Of a DNA stretch of 64,000 nucleotides, positions 37,099 through 45,630 are shown piece by piece. The notes below the pieces were generated by a model that saw only the letters and a list, made by a program, of their open reading frames with translations, did no database searches and had not been told where the DNA came from. Source of the stretch: Rhodohalobacter sp. 614A (lineage in GTDB: Bacteria > Bacteroidota > Rhodothermia > Balneolales > Balneolaceae). A program made the translations under genes and the position numbers. Within the stretch, counting starts at the first letter, position 1, and the number at the start of each line of letters is the position of its first letter. The stretch covers positions 212,643 through 276,642 of the forward strand of contig NZ_JAKEDS010000003.1 in the NCBI RefSeq assembly GCF_021462415.1, written 5' to 3'.

Positions 37099-37386
37099 CT
37101 AATCTCTCTTCATATTGGGTAAGATATTTATTCTGTCCTCTTCTTCTATTACTCTCAAAAGTCTTTCTAACTCTCCTGAACTCTCACAACCAATTTCTAC
37201 CTCGTTGAATGGCATCTCTAAAATTCTATTTACCTGCTCTATCAGAATGGCATGATATGGATTTTCCTCTAACCAGTCGTTCCATTTCTCTCTCTCAGCG
37301 TTTGTAATATTATTCTCCCCTTTTACCCAAGCCACAAAAGTATCATCATTAAGTAATTCGATAAGCATAGAATTTTGAAAAGTCAT
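37099..37386 (-). CDS. Short FecR-like protein (N-terminal anti-sigma region only)
   Basis: A 95-residue cytoplasmic protein. The pattern FVAWVKGE, NAEREKWNDWLEENPYHAILIEQVNRIL is that of the N-terminal, sigma-binding part of FecR-type anti-sigma factors. A full FecR has over 300 residues with a membrane helix and a periplasmic domain; none is present here, and the sequence after the stop shows no continuation. The ECF sigma gene is 207 bases upstream, on the same strand. It may be a free cytoplasmic modulator of the sigma factor or a degenerate remnant; its unbroken frame favours a real product. Confidence 0.65.
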   Translation of the reverse strand: MTFQNSMLIELLNDDTFVAWVKGENNITNAEREKWNDWLEENPYHAILIEQVNRILEMPFNEVEIGCESSGELERLLRVIEEEDRINILPNMKRD

Positions 37387-37593
37387 GGCTTGATAGTTTT
37401 AACCTATTTCCCTGGTCTTTTTAAAAGACGGACAACTCTATTTAAATAATATAAATAAATTTCTCTGATTTTGATCAGCAAAACTTTATCTGTTTATAAA
37501 GAGTGGCAACAGATAGAAACCTACTCATCTTTTCTCCCATTAAGAGTAGATTGAACCGGTACTAAAGGTTAAATAGAATTCGAAGGCAAAAGC

Positions 37594-38187
37594 TTAAACG
37601 AAATTAATAAAAGCTTTTAAATTATTAAGCGCCTTAGAGATATGGTTGTAAACACTCTGAATATTTATGTTCATAATTTGAGCGATTTCCTGATTGGAAG
37701 CGCCTCCATAGAATTTTAAAAAAATAGCCTCTCTCTCACGATTGTTTAAAGATTGAATGGCTTCCTTTAATTTTTGCTTTTGCTCCACTTCTACTTCAAA
37801 GTGAATCATAAGCTCTTCCACATTATATATATTTTCAAAAGCACGATACATGAATACCTCATTGCGTTCGGACCGGTTTTCTTGTTTTGAAAGATCTTTC
37901 AACAGAAGTCGTCTCAGTGATTGTATCAAATAAGCTTTTACTGAATAGGCATCATTTAAATGTTCATGCCTGCGCCATATTATCAAAAACAGATCTTGTA
38001 TACAGTCTTTGACCAAGGCCTCATTCGCAATAATTTTATATCCGTAATTAAACAGCAACGAATAATTTAAACAAAAAAGCCTGGCGAGGGCATCTTTATC
38101 CCCATGACGAACTTCAGTCCAAAGCTCTTCATATTCTAATTTCCCCGGATTACTAAGAGTCAAAGGTTTTGTAACCTGAAGATGCAT
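37594..38187 (-). CDS. ECF RNA polymerase sigma factor (FecI-like)
   Basis: A 197-residue sigma factor of the Bacteroidota FecI/RpoE-like type. Region 2 includes DALARLFCLNYSLLFNYGYKI and VKDCIQDLFLIIWRR; region 4 includes LNNREREAIFLKFYGGASNQEIAQIMNINIQSVYNHISKAL. Such factors usually pair with a full FecR anti-sigma and switch on a SusCD pair. The partner here is truncated and SusC lacks a transducer domain. A palindrome resembling one next to the SorC-type regulator lies about 40-60 bases upstream of the start, suggesting transcriptional control of the sigma gene itself. Confidence 0.92.
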   Translation of the reverse strand: MHLQVTKPLTLSNPGKLEYEELWTEVRHGDKDALARLFCLNYSLLFNYGYKIIANEALVKDCIQDLFLIIWRRHEHLNDAYSVKAYLIQSLRRLLLKDLSKQENRSERNEVFMYRAFENIYNVEELMIHFEVEVEQKQKLKEAIQSLNNREREAIFLKFYGGASNQEIAQIMNINIQSVYNHISKALNNLKAFINFV

Positions 38188-38226
38188 ATTGGCTTCCTCA
38201 ATTTTTACTTTGGTTTAGAAACTATA

Positions 38227-38250
38227 ATTAATGAACAAATGTTCATTAAT
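38227..38250. promoter_or_regulatory. Predicted operator upstream of ECF sigma gene (TGAACA-N2-TGTTCA)
   Basis: The core TGAACA-AA-TGTTCA occupies 38232-38245, and symmetry extends perfectly for five more bases each side, making 11-base arms around a two-base centre. The same core with TT at its centre lies at 45527-45540 beside the SorC-type regulator gene. This is a good candidate binding site for that regulator, some 40-60 bases before the sigma start codon. No binding evidence exists here. Confidence 0.6.
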
Positions 38251-38562
38251 GAATTAATGTTATATCTAATTTAGAAAATCTAAAGCGAATGTCAACAACT
38301 TTTCTGTAAATAGTTGTATAAATAGTTCTCTCCCATCATTTTTCCGCATCACTATTCAAAGCCATATCTATATTTTAAAATGAAGTCAGGTGACTTTTTT
38401 ACCAAGAAAAGTTCGTTCACTGTGCCCCAAATGGATTCGTAATTAATAGGTGGGATTCATTCATTTTATTCAATCGGGAGAGAATCGGCCATAAATGACA
38501 ATCATTTCCTTTCCAACCGCCACAGGTCTAGCGATATTTTTAAAAAGCAGAAAGGCATTTGG

Positions 38563-38627
38563 GGTGAACCTGGTTTAATAGAGATTTTAGTGGTTCATCA
38601 CTACCCTTTTTTTTAACCAGATTCACC
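38563..38627. repeat. Interrupted inverted repeat after the ThuA-fusion gene
   Basis: GGTGAACCTGGTT (38563-38575) pairs with AACCAGATTCACC (38615-38627) at 12 of 13 positions, around a 39-base spacer that itself contains TAGTG/CACTA and a run of eight T. It lies just beyond the stop of the minus-strand fusion gene. It may be an untidy terminator or the ends of a small decayed element. Confidence 0.35.
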
Positions 38628-38657
38628 ATCCCAAAAGAATAATTTAGTCCAGCCCTG

Positions 38658-41600
38658 TTATTGAACCGGATCAAATTGAATGCTCGAGAGAATAAATGTT
38701 CCGCCAGCACCGTCAGCGCGTCGGCTAATAACATATAAATCGTGCGACCCTTCATCGATTGGGGAAGATAAATTGAATGTCAGGGTATAGCCCAAAAATC
38801 CTTGTGGAGTTTGGAATCCTCCGCCTGCTTCATAGGTAGCTTCACCAATCACTTCACCCTCTGGAGAACCAAGCCGCAATTCAAAGTCAATTTCTCCGGA
38901 TAAAGGTTCTTGTAGTCCGGCCACAATTGTTACGGATCCGACATCCGTCAAATCAATATTCTGCAAGCTAAAAGAACCAGTGGGATCGGGAACCATCATC
39001 AGGAAATTACCGCCGAACGTCATGGTGGAAAAACCATCAAGATTGGAAGCTCTTTCAAAACTCATCGTGTTATTTTGTAAATAAATACTCGTATTTCCGG
39101 TCAACGGCTTCGTTTCTGAACTTCCTTTATCTGTATAACTTGCCGACAGTATGAGTAATCCGTTTGGTGCCGGATCTTCTCCAAGAGTTGGATCTATTGT
39201 TCCGCTCGCCGGCAGCGTTTCATTCTCTTGTTCTCCCGCAAGCGATTGAATCCAGGAGACAATGCTTCGTGCATCGGATTCGTTCAACTCAAGATGCCCC
39301 GGCATTACGGTTTCTCCCCATACCCCCGAACCACCATTGATAATTTTATTAACTAAATACGGAGTGACTCCCGTAGAATCTTCGTATAACGCAGCCACCT
39401 CCGTGTACGAAGGCCCAATGGAGGCTTCGCTAACGCTATGGCATGCCTGGCAATCCAACGTCTCAACCAGGTTTCTGCCAACCATAGCCTGCGTCATTAT
39501 TTGGTGTCCCTGAGAAGCCACGGCCATATCAGTGCCTTCAATATAATCAGCTGAGACAATCAGGCTGGAAAGATCCTCCGATGCAGACGGATCATTGGGA
39601 TCTTCAATATTCACCGAATATGATACCGGCACGCCTGGAAAATAAAATGTGCTGTTACCCTCGATATTGATATTCACAATGGGAGCAGCATTTCCAGCAT
39701 ATACCGGAACAGAACGGCCAATACCTGTGAGTCCACCGGGATCCTGAACTTCAAGAGTGATTTCATATTCCCCAATTTCATTATATGTAATTTCCGTTTC
39801 CGGTCCACTGGTCTCGGTGGTTTCTCCATTTCCAAAATCCCAGATATAGGTTAGTTCGGTATCTTCAGGGTCACCTGCATTTGCAGTCACTTGTACTGTT
39901 AGCGGAAGAACTCCCGAGGTTTTATCAACCAGAACATCATCTACAACGGGTGGTCTGTTTCCTGCATTGAAATCAATTCTGGATAAACCTGCATCCGGGT
40001 TTTTGGAAAACCAACCACTGCCATATTCAAGCATGTAAAGGCGGCCATCTGGTCCCATTTCCAAATCAATCAGAGCGTTTAATTTTGTGTTTGGCATAAA
40101 TGGTTCCATCTTGGAAAAATCGCCGTTTGGCCACATGGTAACAGCTTTCATCCATCCGCGAACCCAATCGTAAATAAAGAATTTGCCATCATAATAATCC
40201 GGCAGCCGGTGTTCCTCCGGGTACATATCGGAATAATAAACCGGTCCGGCCATGGCATTTCGACCGCCTGTTCCCACAGTCGGAAAGTCCGGCGACGCTG
40301 CATACGGATACCAAATGAATGCAGGCTGCGCAGGTGGAAGTTGCTCAATTCCGGTATTGTTTGGAGAATTATTAACAGGACTCTCAGGATCGAAAGCTTC
40401 GCCCGATTCACCTGTCGAATAATTATAGCGCACATATGGATAGTTATTTCCAACAAACATAGGCCAACCGAAGAAACCGGCTTCACGTGCCTGGTTTACT
40501 TCATCATATCCACGAGGTCCACGGGTTTGAAGACTGTCGTTATTGGCATCGGGTCCAACTTCACCCCAATAGAGAAAATTGGTTTTTTTATCCACCTGGA
40601 TCCGGTATGGATTCCGGTTCCCCTGAACATAAATCTCAGGCCGTGTGCCTTCTGTGCCTGGCGCATAGAGATTTCCTTCAGGAATATCATAAGTCCCGTC
40701 ATCATTCACGCGAATTCGTAAAATTTTGCCGCGAAGATCATTGGCGTTTCCTGATGACCGCATGGCATCAAACTGCTCATTGCCTTCTCGCTGATCCAAA
40801 GGAGCAAAACCACTCGTTACGTATCTTCCTTCCTGGTTAAATGGTGTTGAGTTATCTCCGGTTGAAACGTACAGAAGGCCGTCTCCATCGAACGCAATGG
40901 AACCACCTGTATGGCAGCAAATATTGCGCTGGGAATAAAACTCGAGAATGGTGGTCTCTGAGTTCATGTCCAGTTCGTCATTTTCAAACACAAATCTTGA
41001 GAGCCTGTTCACAGACGTATCGGAGGGACTGTAAAAAATGTAGACGAAGTTGTTGTCTTCAAAGTTTGGATCGGCTTTAAGACCAAGTACACCTTCTTCC
41101 GCATTCACCCCCTCAACATCGGTTTGATGATACACATCCAGCAATGCCACTTGGTTAAGAGTTGAATCTTCGTTATCAAAATGGAGAATTTCTCCGCGGC
41201 GTTGAGCAATCAGAATATCCAGATTTGGAAGGATCGTCATTTCAGTGGGTTCGAAAAATTCCCCTAACACCAGTGGGGTTTTGGTGAACCTGTTTTCGGC
41301 CGGCACCTGCAAGGTAGTCGCTTCATCATAATCAAGTATTTCATTCTCCCCGATTGCATATTGGATTCCCGCGAGAATGTGCTGCAAATACTCATCCTCA
41401 TAAAAAGATTCGCTGGTGTGTCCCAGACCGGTGTAAAAAATACGTCCGCCATCAAATTCGTGATACCAGGCCATCGGATGATATCCCATATCCACCCCGC
41501 CTTGGTAACTTGCTTCATCCAATGACAGAAGTACATTTACATCTTCATTGAAATTTTTATAGCTGTACCATTCGTCCGTTCGGGTCCACTGTTCCGGCAG

Positions 41601-42104
41601 AAACTCTGTAGATGAATGAGTGGGATCCTCAACAGTTAAAACTCCTTCTTGCACATTTGGATGAGGATCGTTAATACCTGGGTGATCAAGAAAATATCCT
41701 CCCACCATTCGGCCGTACCAGCCCCAATTGTATTCAGTATCGGCGGCTGCATGAATTCCAACATAGCCGCCACCGGACTGAATGTAGCGCTCAAAATCGG
41801 CTTCCTGATAGTGGTTCAAAACATCTCCGGTGGTACTCAGAAATACAACCGCAGAGTACTGTTCAAGTGAACCTTCCGTGAACATATTGGCATCGGTGGT
41901 TGTATCCACTTCAAAACCATTTTCCTCGCCTAACTGTTGTATGGCTATAATTCCATCAGCAATGGATTGATGATGAAAGCCCGCAGTTTTACTGAAAACA
42001 AGGATTTTTGGATCTCCCGGTCGTTCGTTTGAGCAAGATGTTAACAAAAAAAGTGAAATGAGCAGTAAACTCAGTAAGCCAATTGAATTGAAATAGATCT
42101 TCAT
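38658..42104 (-). CDS. ThuA / PQQ-type sugar dehydrogenase / PKD / cytochrome c / CBM-like fusion lipoprotein
   Basis: A 1148-residue lipoprotein (lipobox LTSC, Cys24). In order: a ThuA-like domain (about 33-250, KTAGFHHQSIADGI, GIHAAADTEYNWGWYGRMVGG); a glucose/sorbosone dehydrogenase propeller (about 258-690, NLDILIAQRRGEI, GGSIAFDGDGLLYVSTGDN); a PKD domain (about 715-800, YIWDFGNGE); a mono-haem cytochrome c with CQACH near residue 885 and a Met ligand probably in ETVMPGH; and a C-terminal CBM6-like jelly roll (about 985-1148). The arrangement suggests oxidation of a sugar at the surface with electrons passed to the built-in cytochrome. Substrate unknown. Upstream gap to the GH78 gene is about 140 bases. 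Confidence 0.9.
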   Translation of the reverse strand: MKIYFNSIGLLSLLLISLFLLTSCSNERPGDPKILVFSKTAGFHHQSIADGIIAIQQLGEENGFEVDTTTDANMFTEGSLEQYSAVVFLSTTGDVLNHYQEADFERYIQSGGGYVGIHAAADTEYNWGWYGRMVGGYFLDHPGINDPHPNVQEGVLTVEDPTHSSTEFLPEQWTRTDEWYSYKNFNEDVNVLLSLDEASYQGGVDMGYHPMAWYHEFDGGRIFYTGLGHTSESFYEDEYLQHILAGIQYAIGENEILDYDEATTLQVPAENRFTKTPLVLGEFFEPTEMTILPNLDILIAQRRGEILHFDNEDSTLNQVALLDVYHQTDVEGVNAEEGVLGLKADPNFEDNNFVYIFYSPSDTSVNRLSRFVFENDELDMNSETTILEFYSQRNICCHTGGSIAFDGDGLLYVSTGDNSTPFNQEGRYVTSGFAPLDQREGNEQFDAMRSSGNANDLRGKILRIRVNDDGTYDIPEGNLYAPGTEGTRPEIYVQGNRNPYRIQVDKKTNFLYWGEVGPDANNDSLQTRGPRGYDEVNQAREAGFFGWPMFVGNNYPYVRYNYSTGESGEAFDPESPVNNSPNNTGIEQLPPAQPAFIWYPYAASPDFPTVGTGGRNAMAGPVYYSDMYPEEHRLPDYYDGKFFIYDWVRGWMKAVTMWPNGDFSKMEPFMPNTKLNALIDLEMGPDGRLYMLEYGSGWFSKNPDAGLSRIDFNAGNRPPVVDDVLVDKTSGVLPLTVQVTANAGDPEDTELTYIWDFGNGETTETSGPETEITYNEIGEYEITLEVQDPGGLTGIGRSVPVYAGNAAPIVNINIEGNSTFYFPGVPVSYSVNIEDPNDPSASEDLSSLIVSADYIEGTDMAVASQGHQIMTQAMVGRNLVETLDCQACHSVSEASIGPSYTEVAALYEDSTGVTPYLVNKIINGGSGVWGETVMPGHLELNESDARSIVSWIQSLAGEQENETLPASGTIDPTLGEDPAPNGLLILSASYTDKGSSETKPLTGNTSIYLQNNTMSFERASNLDGFSTMTFGGNFLMMVPDPTGSFSLQNIDLTDVGSVTIVAGLQEPLSGEIDFELRLGSPEGEVIGEATYEAGGGFQTPQGFLGYTLTFNLSSPIDEGSHDLYVISRRADGAGGTFILSSIQFDPVQ

Positions 42105-42244
42105 GCTATGATTTATTTATGATAGAATATGGAACTCATGCCATTGTGTTAAAAAGACCTATTTATATACATTTTTTATTCCATTGAGAAAAATGGATTT
42201 ATAATTTTTACACTTTTTAGAGTAAATATCTGATTTTATAGTAA

Positions 42245-45200
42245 TTAATTGGGGCTCATCGCTTTTAAATCATTCAGAATTTTGTTTATGGCCTCGCTAT
42301 CTAAGCCAAACGATGCAGGCAAGGAATGACTTGCATATTCGATTGGATAGCCCATCACCTGGCTGAGCCATGGAGAATCCATCAAACCCGGCAAGTGTTC
42401 TCTGAGAAGTTCTCTGCCTTCCTCATAAGCAATCAATTCTGCTATTTTTTGATCCACATGCAGTCTTGGCTGAAATTCAGATTCAATCATTTTCAATTCC
42501 TGATTGATAGCCTCCAGAATATCAGCAGTCACAATATCCGGCGTAAATTGAGCTACTTGTACCAACGGCATTGTTGATGCGATATCAAATGATTCACTTT
42601 CCAGTAATTCGGGAATATGTTCTTCCAGAATACTTCGCGCTTCTTCATTTTCCATCAAAGCCCATAACTCCGTATTGGTGCTAAACTCACTGGTGGCCAA
42701 CAGAGATTCAAGCCTGTTCGATGAATACACGAATTGATAACGTCCGGATCCAACTTCTACTTGTACATTCTCACCTGACTGGGAAAATCCAAGAATTTCT
42801 TCGGCTTGATCCAGTACATTCTCACTTTCCCGAACGCCATTCACGTTCGCAAAAGGAAGTGTAACTACGGTGGTTGTATTGGATGGAATTTCAACGATCA
42901 AATGCATTTGGTCATCTTTATAATGCCATTGCGATTCCACCTTGCCATACATGGAATCAAGAAAACTCCTTACGTAATTCAATCCACCTCCAAAATGTGG
43001 ATGAATGGAGATTCTCTTATATCCCGCAGTTTCCTGATCAATTCCCGCAACAGATTTATAAAGCCATTCTCCAATGGCACCGTAGGCGTAATGGTTATAG
43101 GAGTTCATCCCCGGATCCTGGAATGAACCATCCGGCTTAATGCCGTCCCAACGTTCCCAAATGGTAGTTGCACCCATTGTGACCGGATAGAGCCATGACG
43201 GATACTCTTTTCTCAGCAATAACTCATAGGCTTCGCCGGTATGCCCGTACTGTGTTAAAATCGGGTTGAGATGCGGTGTCCCTAAAAACCCGGTTGTTAA
43301 ATGCCCGCGTTCATTAACTCTTGCCAAAAGATACTCTACAGCTTTTGATTCCATATCTTCAGTAAGCAGATCAAACTGAAGAGCCAACAGGTAAGCCGTT
43401 TGAGTATTCGACATTATCCGCCCGCTTGATGTCATATACTCATGCTGAAACGCTTCTCTGATATTTTCAAAAAGTTCTTCGTACTCTTGTGCATCCATAT
43501 CCTTCCCGAGAATTCTGGCAGATCGAGCCAGTAAATCCGTTGAATGACCAAAGAACGCGGTTGATATCAGAGCTTTATCTGTATACGCACCGGGATAATC
43601 AGAGGCCGTGCTGTTAAAAGAAAGCCAGTCGCCGAATGTGAAATTATTATCCCACAAATACGTAGTACTGTCCATTGCAGCCCGGGTTTTCATGTATTCT
43701 ACCCAATCCTTCATGCTTTCGTATTGGGTTTCAAGAATCTGCTCATCGCCATACGCCTGGTAAATCGTCCAGGGTACAATCACGCTCGCATCTGCCCACC
43801 CCGATGAACCGGCTGCCTGAGGCCCCAACACATTTGGAACAACATACGGCACACTTCCATCTTCATTTTGATCGGCATCCACATCTCTCATCCATTTTGA
43901 AAGAAATCCCGAGGCGTCCATATTATAACAGGCCGTTGATGCAAATACCTGGATATCACCCGTCCATCCAAGCCGCTCATCTCGTTGTGGACAATCTGTT
44001 GGGATATCCACAAAATTTCCTTTTTGTCCCCAAACAATGTTATGCTGAAGCTGATTGAGCAACGCATTGGATGTCTCAAAATGACCGGTAGGCTTCATGT
44101 CTGAATGGAGAACAACAGCCGTTAAATCATCTTCGGAGAGCTCTCCGGGATATCCCTCTATTTTTACATATCTAAATCCCTGAAATGTAAAATGAGGTTC
44201 AAAGGTTTCTACTCCTTCGCCTTTAAGAATAAATCGGTTTGTCTGTTCGGCGGCGCGAATGTTTGCCGTATAAAAATTTCCTTCCTTATCTAAAACTTCT
44301 GCGTGTACAAGCGAAATCTCGGTTCCGGCTTTCCCTTCGGCACTTATTTTAACCCAGCCTACCAGGTTTTGCCCAAAATCTACAACGGTATCTCCTCCGG
44401 GAGTTTCAAATATTTCGATGGGGTTTAAGGTCTGAATCTTGCGAACCGGCGGACCTTCCGGTGCAACCAGATTTTCTTTGGTGTGATGGGCAACGTTTAC
44501 CCCAAACCAATCACTATCATCATAGCCGGTTTTTGTCCATCCTTCTTTTTCGAGACGGGCATCATACATTTCACCATTATAGATGTCTGATTTCAGAATG
44601 GGACCGGTCGAGGACATCCAATTATCATCCGTGCCAAATGTGGCAACACTACCATCTTCATAAGTTACTTCGATCTGAGCCAGAAGACCCAATGTTTTTC
44701 CATAGTGATTTCGCGCATCTCCCCAAGCCAAATACCCGCGATACCAGCCATCGCCCAACATAACGCCAACTGCATTTTCTCCGGTTTCCAGAAAATCGGT
44801 AATATCATAAACCTGATACTGCAACCGATTGTGATAACTTGTCCAACCCGGAGTAAAATAGCGATCACCCACTCGTTCTCCATTAATTTCCATCTCGTAG
44901 ATGCCGTGACTTGTGATATAAATCCGCGCGGATTCCACTTGTTTATCCAACTCAAATTCATTGCGGAACATAGGGCTTGGCGGAGATATGGTTGAATCCT
45001 GTTCAAAACCCGGCTCTATCCAATCGGCTTGCCAGTCATCTGAACTCAACAATCCCATTTCCCAAAAAGAAGCCTCACTCCAACCAGCCTCATTCCCGTG
45101 ATTATCCTGAATTTTCACTCTCCAATAATATCTTTTACGAGATTCCAATTCAGGTCCGTCGTATGCTATTTGAGTCGACTGATCAGACCCGATTTCTCCT

Positions 45201-45475
45201 GTATCCCAAACCACATTTAAAAAATCTTCGCTTTCAGATACCTGTATTTGATAGGAGGTTTGATGCGTATTTCTACGGTCGCTCATTATTTTCCAGGAAA
45301 ATCGTGGATTAGGATCATCAATTCCTATCGGATTGGTGAAATATTCCACTTGAAAATCGTAGAGTTCCAAATCATTAGCAGGTTGAGCGTTGGCCTCAAA
45401 AAAACTTCCGGCTGACATTATTACCACATACAGAGAAAAAGAGATGAAGAAGTGAAAAATTTTCATGTTATTCAT
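42245..45475 (-). CDS. Alpha-L-rhamnosidase, GH78 (second), with tandem C-terminal repeats
   Basis: A 1076-residue secreted enzyme; the start is ATG 45475 or possibly 45466, and the signal peptide ends near FEANAQ. N-terminal beta domains (FQVEYFTNPIGIDDPNPRFSW) lead to a barrel with DCPQRDERLGWTGDIQVFA and ATTIWERWDGI, the two catalytic acid regions. After the usual C-terminal beta domain come two helical repeats of about 65 residues, near 935-1003 and 1006-1074, sharing EARSILEEHIPELLES and EGRELLREHLPGLMDS. Their role is unknown; carbohydrate or surface attachment is possible. Divergent from the SorC-type regulator gene with a palindrome between. Confidence 0.93.
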   Translation of the reverse strand: MNNMKIFHFFISFSLYVVIMSAGSFFEANAQPANDLELYDFQVEYFTNPIGIDDPNPRFSWKIMSDRRNTHQTSYQIQVSESEDFLNVVWDTGEIGSDQSTQIAYDGPELESRKRYYWRVKIQDNHGNEAGWSEASFWEMGLLSSDDWQADWIEPGFEQDSTISPPSPMFRNEFELDKQVESARIYITSHGIYEMEINGERVGDRYFTPGWTSYHNRLQYQVYDITDFLETGENAVGVMLGDGWYRGYLAWGDARNHYGKTLGLLAQIEVTYEDGSVATFGTDDNWMSSTGPILKSDIYNGEMYDARLEKEGWTKTGYDDSDWFGVNVAHHTKENLVAPEGPPVRKIQTLNPIEIFETPGGDTVVDFGQNLVGWVKISAEGKAGTEISLVHAEVLDKEGNFYTANIRAAEQTNRFILKGEGVETFEPHFTFQGFRYVKIEGYPGELSEDDLTAVVLHSDMKPTGHFETSNALLNQLQHNIVWGQKGNFVDIPTDCPQRDERLGWTGDIQVFASTACYNMDASGFLSKWMRDVDADQNEDGSVPYVVPNVLGPQAAGSSGWADASVIVPWTIYQAYGDEQILETQYESMKDWVEYMKTRAAMDSTTYLWDNNFTFGDWLSFNSTASDYPGAYTDKALISTAFFGHSTDLLARSARILGKDMDAQEYEELFENIREAFQHEYMTSSGRIMSNTQTAYLLALQFDLLTEDMESKAVEYLLARVNERGHLTTGFLGTPHLNPILTQYGHTGEAYELLLRKEYPSWLYPVTMGATTIWERWDGIKPDGSFQDPGMNSYNHYAYGAIGEWLYKSVAGIDQETAGYKRISIHPHFGGGLNYVRSFLDSMYGKVESQWHYKDDQMHLIVEIPSNTTTVVTLPFANVNGVRESENVLDQAEEILGFSQSGENVQVEVGSGRYQFVYSSNRLESLLATSEFSTNTELWALMENEEARSILEEHIPELLESESFDIASTMPLVQVAQFTPDIVTADILEAINQELKMIESEFQPRLHVDQKIAELIAYEEGRELLREHLPGLMDSPWLSQVMGYPIEYASHSLPASFGLDSEAINKILNDLKAMSPN

Positions 45476-45526
45476 ACAGATAGATTTTCGAATTCAGTTG
45501 GTTTCGAAATGGAAACAAAAATGAAT

Positions 45527-45540
45527 TGAACATTTGTTCA
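45527..45540. promoter_or_regulatory. Predicted operator between GH78 and SorC-type regulator
   Basis: TGAACA-TT-TGTTCA, two six-base half-sites two bases apart, in the 155-base gap between divergent starts. Position and symmetry suit autoregulation of the regulator plus control of the rhamnosidase. The same half-sites with the same spacing occur upstream of the ECF sigma gene. Confidence 0.6.
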
Positions 45541-45630
45541 TTTTCGAATAATTGTCAATATTCAATTTATGAAACCGACTCTGAAAATCAACATTATTTT
45601 CATGATGTAACACTTTGATAATCAAAGAGA

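Larger units (their letters stand above)
38188..38657. other. Intergenic region upstream of ECF sigma gene
   Basis: A 470-base gap between the end of the ThuA-fusion gene and the ECF start. It holds the TGAACA palindrome at 38227-38250 and an interrupted inverted repeat at 38563-38627. No convincing gene is seen between them. Confidence 0.6.

Noticed and set aside
38540..38755. 71-codon minus-strand frame overlapping the end of the ThuA-fusion gene
   Set aside because: It shares most of its sequence with the fusion gene in another frame and continues through an inverted repeat; no recognisable protein.
40209..40840. Overlapping antisense frames of 170 and 117 codons in the ThuA-fusion gene
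   Set aside because: The sense strand is a well supported propeller domain; the antisense frames show no conserved motif.
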